Shown in pieces: positions 25,001 through 37,000 of a stretch of 64,000 bases of DNA (position 1 is its first letter; the number at the start of each line of letters is the position of its first letter). Source of the DNA: Branchiostoma floridae (taxonomy: Eukaryota; Chordata; Leptocardii; Amphioxiformes; Branchiostomatidae). The stretch is taken from the NCBI RefSeq assembly GCF_000003815.2, contig NC_049982.1, positions 23,883,380 to 23,947,379 of the forward strand. Direction: 5' to 3'. Position numbers and translations under genes: made by a program. The notes below the pieces were generated by a model. That model ran no database searches. It worked only from the letters and a program-made list of their open reading frames with translations, and was not told the DNA's origin.

Positions 25001-28000
25001 TCCTTGTGCATTTTTTATCAACTAATGGGGTTGATAACTACTCTATTGTATTTTTGTAGGGGCTTCTGATGATACTGTATTGTATAGTCTTGTAAAGTTA
25101 TTAACGTTCAAGTTCAGATATGAATTTTCAATTACAATCTTGTAAGGGGAAAGTTCCAGAGACCCAAAAGCAATAGAGACATGTTATCCCAACTAATCAA
25201 TATTTAGTAGTGAGTGGATGAATTCCTTAAGTATTATTCCTGTCTTAACTGCTCTGAATTGTACCAAAGGAGAATGAAAATGGATGGTTCAATGAATTGC
25301 ATAACAAGTTACACAAATAGCTATATGTCTGAATTGTTAGATGATTCATTCTCTTCATTGCTCGTATAAACGAACTTAAAGGCTTATAAGTCTGTAGCTA
25401 AAGCCACCGTGCAATAAGACTTACTGAGTGGAAATTACCGCCAGATTAGGCACAAGGAGTGGTTGAAACATGGAATTAATCCAATCGTCCAGAACCAGAT
25501 TTTCTGTCATAAAAAAGCAGCAGTTGCATACTAACTTCACTGGAATGTTTTTAGTAACTCCTTACGTACTTGTTGATGTTTTGAAAGGCACGTAAATGTG
25601 TACTTGTCCCATTATGGTGGGGTTATACTAGAGTCAAGCTCTGGCTGCCATCCAGGGATTTTCCCTCCCCTTAGGAAGGTTAATCAACTGTCAGCAACTT
25701 GTAAGTGGTTGTAATCTCCTATCCTGGCACAGGAAGGGGGGGTTTGTGTAGGAAACTATCACAACCCGAGGTGGTCCGCCTCGCCGAATCGTCCCCCATC
25801 CGGCCAATCAGGGAGTGGCTTCTGACCCGCGGTGACGTCGCCCGTCGGTCACAATGCCGACTTGTCTCCCGGCGCCGAACATCCGTCCCACTCGCGGGGA
25901 CCGCGCAGAAGAATGAGATGTCGCGTAACGAGGTTTTAGAAATGAGAACAGGACTCAGAATTAGATTTGCCTTGTCCTGCCGTAGCCCCCTCATTTCTCT
26001 GTGTCCAGACTGTCCCAACTGGCCTGACCATCGCTTTGTGATCACCAGTCAAGTGCAGCAGACACAGACCTATCAGAGTTGGGGAACTCCCCAGGGGAGC
26101 ACCCTACAATTGGTCAAGGCCACGCAAAACTGGATTTCAGCTTGTTCAGCAAGGAATTCCCTTTGACCATGGAAGTCCCAAGCCATCTTTTAGTTGTCCA
26201 CATTGTAACTTGTGTGTTAAACCTGTAAGAAAGAGCACAGACAATTCAGCTTCAACACAATCTCCCCATTGTTGTAATCTACTAGGAACACTCCCAACTA
26301 CATCAGGAAATGTTTCTATAGTAAAGATCTTAGGTTAAAACCAAATTGTTTCTTTGTTTCACAGACTTGACTCGAGAGGAGAAAACAGCTTGAACGTGAC
26401 CGGTGTGCTTGAGCGATTTTTTTTTTCTCATTGAAAAAGTTTTGAAAACTTGGAAAGAAATGACATAATGGGTGCTATCTAAGCCACAGTGTACTAAATT
26501 TACACTGGAAATTGGGAGGAAATCTTGGGGCATAGGAGCCCGTCATTAAAGACCCGTTTCTCCATTATGTAAACCTTAACACGTTGGGAATTGTTTGACA
26601 CAGTACCCAGTGTCAGATCAAACCAATTCTGTCCATTAGAGAGACATGTGGCAAATATCACAATTTACTGGGCTACAGTCAACTTAAAGGTCTTTGATGG
26701 ATTGAAAGTCCATAGATTGTGACTTGGCCATTGGGGTAACTCAAGTTTAGACAATAAGAATTTAGTTGTGCGTTCTAGAGTACAAGATCTTTATGGAAAC
26801 ACAAGTCAGACACAATGATAGATACACTGATGTTAACAAGGTATATCAATTAACTACGCTGACACTACAGTTTCTAATTTCCAAACGTCCTCTAACGTAT
26901 TTACCTATTTGCACACCTATTGGTCTATACGTACCCGTTACCCAAAGTGGTAACTAACTATAAAAAGATTAGTGTCCGTAGCCAAGAGAAGGTCCTCCGA
27001 CATAAGTGATTGAACCGGACATTTTCCTACCATCCAATTTCCATGCCGTCCACCCTGCCTCACATAATCCGGAGATAATTCAATCAGTTGTGTAGCTTCC
27101 GTAGGTGTTGTACCCCCGTGTTCGGGCCCGAGATGTGATGAAGATTGTCTGAGATGACCACAGGGCAAACGCTGGTCCCTGGCCTTCCCGTCTCCAAAGA
27201 GCAAAATGATAAAGGAAGAACTCAATTCCACTGGGAAGTGTTGGTTGTGATATAGCAAGTCGTGGATCTTTGTTAGGCTATAGCTATATTTTGTACGATG
27301 GCATAATTGGTTAGTACACTTCGGACATTGATATGATTAATTGAGAGCAAGGGAATAGAAAAGCAGGAGCCAATACTGGTTATGACCAGTATTATTCGTT
27401 GCAAATTCTTGCCCGAAAGGGCTTCACCATACTATCATAAGCAAGGATAGATTTTAACTTTTCATAAAAGTTAACTAAGTTATCAGTCACTGAATCATGG
27501 TTAATCGTACTAATTTTGTTTCCATCAAAATTGAGAGAGTTCTTCTCTTGCTTTTGTTGAGTGGTTTTACAAACTTTCCAAAGATACCTCAATACTTGCT
27601 CTTCATGGAAAGTACAGTATGACAAGGATTACCTTCCACAAAAGCTAACATCATTTATACCCTATGTTGCTTTTCTTGAAATTTCCATTAATCTGAGAGA
27701 AAACTATTCCACCATAGTGAGTGTTCAGGTGTAATATGTGACACATCTTTGTTCCCTACAAGGAGGTCATCCTCCATTTCCTTCCGTTTTATCCCAGCGC
27801 AAGAAGAATACCGTCCCGACCGATCGCGGGCCGTTGAAGATAAATCTGGAGGTGTATCAAGTATCCAGGTGATACCTCCATCCTAATAAGACCTGCCTGC
27901 CACTAACTGCCTAATGTTACTTCCAATATTCCGCGCCATAAATTGGGGAGTAGCGTCGGAGACAAGTGGTTTCTGTACGCTCGAGGAAAGATCCCGTCAG

Positions 28001-31000
28001 CAGAACCACAGGCAGGCTGCCTGTTAGTTTTACCTCGCCACTTTATCAACCTTTGATTTATAAGTAATGAGAGGACTAATTAGTTTAACGAGAGAGCGAA
28101 GCGACCAAGAATAGATGAAGCCGGGAGGATGGAGGGCTGGGAATAGCGAGGAAATTAGAAGCCGGGCCCGCTGTTTATTAGTTTGGTGCGGTGGAAACAC
28201 ATCTGAGAGAGGGAACTGTTGCTCCTGCTGAATTTTTAAACACCCAGGGATTTGCGATTGCTGTAACATATGCCTAGCTGGAGGAAATCGGTGGCTTCTT
28301 GTGATTCATACCCCCGGCCCATCTTTCAGATCACCTTGAGATATAGTTAATTTAGTTTTCCAATGTGTTTGAGTCTCGGCAGGCACCCCAGAGTATTTGC
28401 CTGAATGCAATTTGATTGCCGATCTTTAATGTTGGAGATAGTTCCCGGCTTTATTGATTAAATTGCGCCAAAATTATTTTAATGGCATTTTAAAGTTGTG
28501 GCGATTTGTGAAATTATCTGTAACTACGGACGTAATTCCCGGCGTAGAGGAGTGCAGGGGGATGAAAGGTCCGACAACCGGCGGGGAAAACGAGCGGGAA
28601 AATGTGGGGAAAACGTTGCTGCGTGGCGCGCCGGGGTGAGGGATCCCCGATTCCCGGGGAGGTGACAGTCTATTTCGGCCGTCCCCACCTGGGAGGGTAT
28701 TGGCTTCTCTCCTGATTGTTCATTTACCCAGAGTTCTGAGGAATCATTAACACTGATTTTTCATAGCACCAGAGGAACTATAATCATCCATATGGACCCC
28801 CAGGCATTCTCCGGATCGAAATCAAAATGAGCATTGCGGGGTCCTCAATACCTGCCCGTATTCTCAGGATTACATCTCCCAAGAACGCATCAGATGTAAT
28901 TAGCAAATACAGAAGGAAACGGGCCGTTTCTTCCCCGCGATGCGCAAGTCGAAAGCGGCGTCAGATACGGGGAAGGTGTGGAGGAGATCGCGGCGATAAG
29001 CCGGCGGTGATCAAAGCTCGGCGTAGCGAGTGTTGGGCTTGTGCGGTGCGAATTCAATAGTCCGCACATGCCAGAGGGGACATTTGGGAAATCATCATAC
29101 TCGGGTGTGGAAAGAGCAATGTAATTGTGATGAGGTAGCACCCTCCTTCAGCATTTGCTATCGCGCAGGTGACACATTTACTGAGGCATGTATATCATAA
29201 CCACCACGGCTCACAGAACACCCCGATAAGAAAAGGCTCTCTGTATGATTTGGAGCGTGCATGTACACACCAGCGCCATTGATCGCTTTTCCTATAAATT
29301 TCAACAGTTATTAATTGGCACTTTGCGGTATTGAAATATTTCATCATGTATATGTAGCGTTTCTTTCCACCTTTTCCATCAAAGATTGGGTGGCAGTTGT
29401 GAGTAGGTATCAGCTATTGATTACATCCTTGTGGTTAACATGCTTGTTGCGCCATATATTTTCATTGGTCTCCGAGGAGGGTTAGCCCATGGGGTATTGG
29501 GCAAAATTGTTCACGGTTATAAGAGGAGAATGCAGCCCGTAATTCAGGCCGGATGGAATATTGGGGGGATGTTCGGGATTTTAATTTTACAGGTCTAATA
29601 GACACCCAGGAAAATGGGGGCCTGTTCTGGTCCAAAGTTAAACCTAACTGTTCGTGTCCACATGCGGTGGGAGAGGAAGCGTGTATTGCCGCATTCAGAA
29701 GATTGAATATTGCAGGAGGCTTTAGCAACTGTCAATACCAACTTGGGCCGCAGTGCTTCAAAGCAGACTGGGTGGGGGGTTTAATCGAATTACATCACTT
29801 TGCCGAAATGGTGTTAGTCGTGAGGGTGTCCCAAAAATGTCGACGGATATGGGAAATTAGATTTGGTATCTTGATGTCCTTCTGTAGTTGTCTGTAAGTA
29901 AGTGCCAAAAGACTGCCTGCACAGACACACATTGTGACAGGTTGTAAATAAATGAAATATCACCTTCTGTATAAGAAATTTCCAAATTAATAAAGACTAT
30001 CCCTCTTCGTAAAGTTTTATATAAGAGGAAAACAACATTTGTGTTCAATCAATATAAAAATTATAGTATGATTTTAGTTTGGGGGAAAATGCACTACAAT
30101 AAAACTGAAGTTGGGAGATGATGATTAATACTTAATTTTTTTTTTTTAAAGATTTGATCGTTGATACTATATTGCATCCAAATTATCGAAAATGCTTCAT
30201 CATACTCATAGTTATCAGAAATATTCATGGCAAAGTAAAGATGTGTGAGTGTAGTTTGTGCTAAATCTAGGTTACCACCATGTAGTCTGATGCAATATCC
30301 TGGCTTTGTCTCATATTGTACACTGTGTTTTCTTTCTCCCAGAATCTACATCTATCGTTACAGTATTGGAACAATGTTACTGTACAGCTAGTTGCCTTGT
30401 ACGATATGCTTAAGGTAAATGCATTGGACCCATTGCAATTGTTTTGCTATAAACTTTGACTTGTGGCTGTACTGCCCCCCTCCCCCCTATAGGACCCTCC
30501 TGGGACCCCGGCTCATACAGCCAGCATATGTGCCATGATTGTCCTGTTTCTGCCACCATTTTCTAATGCTCTTTATGTCCTACAGGTCTTAACAATTACG
30601 CTGATGGCGCGCTGTCCTTGGCTTCAGGCCACAGGAACGGTACGTATCCATATGGTGCGCACGGACTCCAGCGGTATTTAATGTATGACATGTCCACACC
30701 ACCTCTAGCCTGCAACTACAACCTGAAAACACAGACAGGTGCCAACTGCTGGGCTAGAAACAAAGCTTCAGTTTCTAAGGAAACAATGCAAGGCCACTTC
30801 ACTACATTTATGCCTATTACTCATAATGTGGACATTAATATATGTATAGTTGGTCTCCTTGAACAAAGTTAGAGATAGGAAATAAAACATGATTTGTGTC
30901 TGCAAAAAGAATCTAGAACAATTCTGAGCAAAAAAATTTTGAGCATCGCACATATTCAGCAATGTGAAACTTGATACGTATATTAGTACTTTTGGCTGTA

Positions 31001-34000
31001 TCTGAACTACAGTGTTTGAATGGGAACTACTTTCTTTACATACAAATGAACATTGTAATGTGTGGTACAATGTAGTACCACTGGTACAGGGAAATGTTTT
31101 TGAAATGCCCAGCCCATTTCTTGGCAGCTACTGGTGAAAACTAAATCAGTTGCAGACCTATTTCAAGGACACTCCTTTGTAGCTGTGTGCGATGTTTGTA
31201 TTTCAAGTCTAACTTTGTCATCCTATACCTTGGTGACAACTATTTCATTGTTTGATGAACAAGAACTTTCTGGTATATTCATTTTGAAACAAAAACATTT
31301 AACTTTGCTGTTTCTTTAAAGTTAGGGAAGCACAGAAAATTTTTTACCATAAAAATCTCACTCTTTTAGCTGTGTTTTAGTATCACCAGCTTTATGTCAC
31401 TTGACTTAGCAGAAGAATGAAATTAAAGACATTGGAACTCTTTCCATTGTTATCTTACATAGATCAAAGGCTTGTTAATGAACAGCATTGTTAGTTATTG
31501 ACTCTTTGTAGGCGATAATCACCTAATTGTGATAGGTGATTATCACCTGGCTTTGTTTCCTTATCATCTTAACAATACAATACAAACAACAATACAATAC
31601 AAAACAATTATCTCATGAACCCTAGAGGTGCCAAGTAAATCTGAAAGTGTATTGGAAGCCAGACAAAATGTGTGTATTGAGTAGGGCTGACTTACTAAAC
31701 TGGGTACTCCCAAGGTACATAGTGCTAAAAAGACAATAGAAATGTGTTCCTTTCCTATGAATAGCAGGATGGTGGTTGTTTTTGATGGACATTTAAATTC
31801 ACACAACCAGAGGACAATCACCTGGTATCATTTGGGCTGTCCATTTTGTACATTTTTCAACTGTGTTTTGATTCTGTAGCTAACTTGAACTGTTATTTGT
31901 AACACCAGCAAAAATTGGACAAATTTCCAACTATCCAATTTCAGTGTCTTTAAAAGAATGAGCAATCCATTGCTGCTGTGATATCAGGTTATGCAGATAT
32001 AGCACATTTGAGTCTGAGGTTACAGTTTCGCTTCAGAATGATTTTTTACCAAACAGATTAAGTTTCGAGTCAAATGTTTTACGTTTTTCTTTTTGCTTCC
32101 TACAGAGAGTGGCGAGTGGCAGACATCACTTAGCATGGACAACATGCAGAACATGCAGGGGGTCCAGGACCTCATGTCAGCGTCAAAGGTACCGGATTGT
32201 TTGTTTGTTTGTTTGTTTGTTTGTTTAAACACCTTCCCACTGGATGAGCCACCAAAATAAGATTTACATCATATACCAAATGGCAGTTATTCAAGCAACT
32301 AGCTATAATTCTGTAAGTTGCTGGAGTCATTGCTTATTTGGAATATCTTATTACCTGGAGGTCTAACCTTCATCAATGTATTACTTGGTATATTGAATAT
32401 GGTTCATTATGTTAGAGTATGTTAGTATGATTTAGAAACAAAACTTTGCATTTATCTATCAATGGAAATCAATGTTGCATTGATAGTTTTTTTGGGTTGC
32501 TTAAAAAAAGTCTCTGTCTCAGTGGAAAAAAGTGTTTTTTTACAGGTCTCTCTCTGTAAACTCATCACACAAATATTTTTAAAGGTATTCCATGTTACTA
32601 CTGTTGTTTCAAACACAAACCTAATGTTATTGCAAACTTAGTTTAAAGCATTTTGTTGCAATATGTATAAGCTATGGTGATTTTAAATGTGCCACTGTAG
32701 CACATATTAGAAAATATATTCCCCCTAGAATGGTTGATCTTTCCTATATTAATACCTGTCCCATGGCATGTGCAGATGGACATGTGATTATTGCAGATTG
32801 CTGCAGATGTTATCTGCAGGTGCACATGTAGTTATGTAGGTGGACTACGTGCGCAGATGGACATACATGTATTACGGAACTGATGCATGTGACCCCTTTC
32901 TTGGAATCGGTCCTATATTTTGGTCTAAATCCATTCTAATGCCACTGCATTATGAAATCATGTTTTTTTATGATGAGATTTCCTTGCAAAGTGTTGCTTT
33001 TACTAACACGAAAGACAAAGGAAGTGTCTTTTTAGTACACATATAAGACAACGAATATATGTATCCTCTAATCATCTCAGATCCCCATTATCCAAGGAAT
33101 ATTATGCAAATTGGTCCTGGGATATTTATGATATTTACGGCCATGCAGAATCTGTATTTTAGGGTGTGGTCAGCCGTTCCACTCTTTTCCTGACTAAGTG
33201 CTTTAATGCATCATTTAGTACACCATTTTAATCAAAATCTTATATCAGTTTTTAATCAAAATCAGTCTTCTATTAGTTTTTTTCTGCTTTTATGAGAGAT
33301 ACTCATTTTTTTTTGGTACAGTTTTGTATGCCACATTGATAATGATGCTTCAGCTGTAAAGCTGTTTTTCACACTACAGGCAGGTAAATTGTATTTGTTA
33401 CAGGCCAGCAGAACAGTTTTGACAGCGTCATCAGAAAAGCCCTTTTCTGGCAGTATGGTAGCTTTCGACACACAAAGACAAGAACCTTGAGGATTGTGTT
33501 TTTTGTGCGAAGTTTTTATTGTTTTCTTCATTGTCCCATTTTCCAGGTAGGCATGTTGCACCTGTTTAAAAAATGCAGAAGTCATGGTACATAAATAGAA
33601 ACTGATTTCGCATCCTGGTTGACCAAATTGTTAATAAATTGTCCATAAACGCTGGCCATGGCATGACCTTGGTGCAATGTTGCATGTAAGTTGTCAGGAA
33701 CTGACCATATGTTAGCTGTAGAGAGCTGGAGTCACAGTTGCCATTGTTTGAGTGAGACCTAGAGACCAAATTTGTACTAATTGTAGTCAAGTTTAAAGTT
33801 TCAAACCCTTTTTTGATGACAGGTGCCTTCTTGCCAGAGGTTGGTTCTCTCACAGCCTACTCGAAAATGTTGTGACAGCTTTTTAACATAAATTGTACCT
33901 AGGATGGATTTGACTGCGTCAAAAGCAACCAAAAATCCTTATGTTGAGTTTTAGGCTGCCCCAATTTGGACAAAATACTGCATTGCAAGACAACTGAAAA

Positions 34001-37000
34001 TTGACATAGACTTTTTCAATCTGCTATGTAGTAGTGTTGCTGCAATCTTGCCCCCCTCCCACTCTCTCACATCGTTGTAAATGGCTGTTAGTTTTGTACA
34101 ACCAAAAGCTGAACCACTCTGCTTCCCAACAACCAGGTCAATGTGCTTTATCATAATTTCTTTATCTCTTCATAAAATCTTGACAAGGCAAAGCCTATGC
34201 CAAGAGCATAACGGCATTATCCTGCTTAGTCTGATAAAACTGGGTATAAATTATACATTTCAGTTGCAGTCCGATGGTCCCCCATTTTGCCCGATGATTA
34301 GCGTAATTTTCTGTCAGGTTTAAAAGGGAAACCCGTCGACAAAGCGCCGGGTAATGAAAAAGTTCACTCCCGGGTTCGACAGTGTAGACAAATTCCAGAG
34401 AATAGTGATTTTTCATTATACGGCAGGAATCTAATTTTCACATTTTCATGGCTACTTTAACTCCTGGTGTAATGACGGCCGTTTCTCAACATGACAACCC
34501 GCATCCCAATATTCATCCATTTATGATGTGATTTTAATGTTGGCCAGTCCATCACGGCCATGCAAATGAAAATATGAGGTATAATTTCAGATTTGGGCCA
34601 TAAATATTCATCTGGAGACTTAGGATTACAAAGCAGGCTTGGGGGCTAATTTCTGGCGCTACTATCAGTGACACTTTGATGTGGATGTGATGTGTTACCG
34701 TACTTAGAAGTGGACCGGCTCAAATAGCCCTGCACAAGCCAGTGTGACACATCTGTTTTCCTGCGCTGTACATTGTTGTTTTGACATCAGTGCTCGTCCT
34801 TAACATGCTCAATTCTCATTCCTTCGCTAATGAAATGGCCGAACGTAAACAATACGCATTGCCATTTTCTGCAGGTCATTATTAACGCTTATGGCCTTTT
34901 TCTTAATTTAACATGCATCATAAAGTTCACCTGAGACGGCCAGAAATTACATGCGCGGCCATGATTAATGCGCCAGTACACCGCTTCTTACGTCCACGCC
35001 GCCCTGGCAATCGTGATAGCGGCCCGTAAGCCGTAGAAATGATCTTCCCGTCTGAATTTCACCTTTCTCCCAGATTTTCCGGAAAATTTAGAGAAAGGCT
35101 GCAATTTGTTATGATCCCGGATGTTTGGCATACATTCTTCGGAAGGGTATTCAGTCATGCTGTGTGGCCCTGTGCTTCTTTGTGGCAGAATTGTTGTATC
35201 AAAATGTTACAATACTCTTATTTTGGATGACAAATTTTTCTGTACTTGTATGAAACACGGATGATAGACAAAGAGGGAACTCAAAAATCGAGTCACGAAG
35301 TGGAAAGTATTCTATAATATATGGCATGGCATCTTGTTTCTTGGAGTACATTTGTCACAAACACCACACGCACAGTGCTTAGGGGCTTTTTATACAATGG
35401 TTATATTCTATAGTATGTTATAACTATTTTCTACAGCCGAGAACAGCCAGTCTTTTCAATGCACATGTTCTTTGCAGGTTTAATGCTAGCAGCAAAATAA
35501 ATTCTGTCTTCTGTAGTAAATGTAATTTATGTGCGCAATGGACAGTAAAATAAAGGTTGATTGATTGATCCTTATATAGAAAAAATTGATTACACATGTA
35601 AATGATTAGATCCACAGTAGTACATGAATAGCAACAAACCCATTGTCCAGACATATATTGGTGTCCCTATAATTCGAGATAATGATAAATACTACAAAAC
35701 AGCACAGAAAAGTCAAACGCTAGAAACAAAATCTAAAGCTGTAATTTGTTTGTCAGAAATTTTACCTGCAATTTGCAAAATGGCTAATGGAGTTTTAGAG
35801 AAGATTTCAATAAAACACAAACATAATGTTTGTTTTTTCTAAATTGTTTGGAAAGTCACACATACAGGGAAAAGCACTTTTAGGGAAGGCAGCTTGCCTT
35901 TTATTTGAAAATTTGTGCATTCAGCCTTAATTGCAACTATGCAAAAATACTATTATACCCAACTTGACTCAGACAAGTTCAATCTGTGTACTTAATTTTC
36001 TTCTCTTCTATATTTGCTATAGAAGTATAATGCTGGGACTTGTGTGCCATTTATGGTATATTCATAGTTAACATTTTCTTACAACAATGAGCCTTGAGTT
36101 TCATATTATAAACCTGATGTAAATGTACAATATACACATTATATGTGGCTATCACTATCAGTGGCTATAGTCAAGCAAGTTAAGTTTCCAACAACTAAGT
36201 TTTGTCATTGTTTTTATTTTCTCTGAAGGTGGATGCAGCAAAGATGATGAACTCCTCTACTGCGGACATCCCGCTGTCGGAACAGACGGCATCATATCCC
36301 GTCAACAGCAGCACGTGCATGCAGGCGGGCGCCGCGTGGCCGTACCCGCCCAACTCTTCCTGCGGCGGCAAGGACCCCGGCGTGGTCGGGCAGGACATCG
36401 GCATGAACGCCTACCACCAGCCAGACATGTACGGCAACATGAGCGCGTATCAGGACCCCAACGGCGCCCCCTACCCCCCACCTCAGAACGTGCAGATGCA
36501 AATGAACCATCACCACGGGCAGCCGGTCATGAACCACCACGGACCCATGAGCCACCCCGGCTCCATGAACCACCAGGGCGGCATGAGCCACCACCCCCTG
36601 GGCCCCCAGCCCGGCATGCAGCAGGGCATGGTGCAGGGCATGGGACACCCCGGCTCCCTGCAGCAGGCTGCGAGCCCCGTGTACGCTAACCACCAGAATA
36701 GGAACTTTAGAGCGAACAGCGCACCCTCCCTCTCCCGGACGTCCTCCTCCCCCAACGTTCAGGGCGGGAGCCCCATGAACGGTTACCCCGCGGTCAGCAG
36801 CCCCTCCGCGAACACTGCCGTGAGCACGCCGGGGGCCACCTTCCCCACGCACCCCCCCACCTCCTGCAACGTGCCGCCGCCCGGCCCGACAACCATCCCT
36901 GCTTATTCTAGTGCATCAAATGCAGGTTATTCCAGCGCACCGACGACAGGCTTCGCTAATGCACAGTCCTCTGGATATTCTAATGCACCAAGTGCACATG

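Larger units (their letters stand above)
21334..30585 (+). other. Fidgetin intron 2
   Basis: The longest intron, 9.25 kb. AT-rich DNA alternates with CpG-containing blocks at about 25690-26080, 27770-28720, 28790-29130 and 29460-29850. It contains a GACCACC-rich repeat at 23160-23400. Open frames at 22036-22500, 25705-26166 and 29553-29897 have no recognisable similarity and no splice context that fits the gene. Confidence 0.8.
32189..36228 (+). other. Fidgetin intron 4
   Basis: 4.0 kb. It begins with a TTTG microsatellite and is mostly AT-rich, with a CpG-containing block at 34310-35060. Nothing else was recognised. Confidence 0.85.

Noticed and set aside
25705-26166. 153-codon + frame and 108-codon minus frame in a CpG-rich patch
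   Set aside because: No recognisable similarity, no splice sites that fit the gene, and both strands open at once, as expected from low stop frequency in GC-rich DNA.
36292-36852. 186-codon open frame antisense to exon 5
   Set aside because: It is a shadow of the GC-rich coding exon; the + strand protein is phase-linked to fidgetin exons on both sides.
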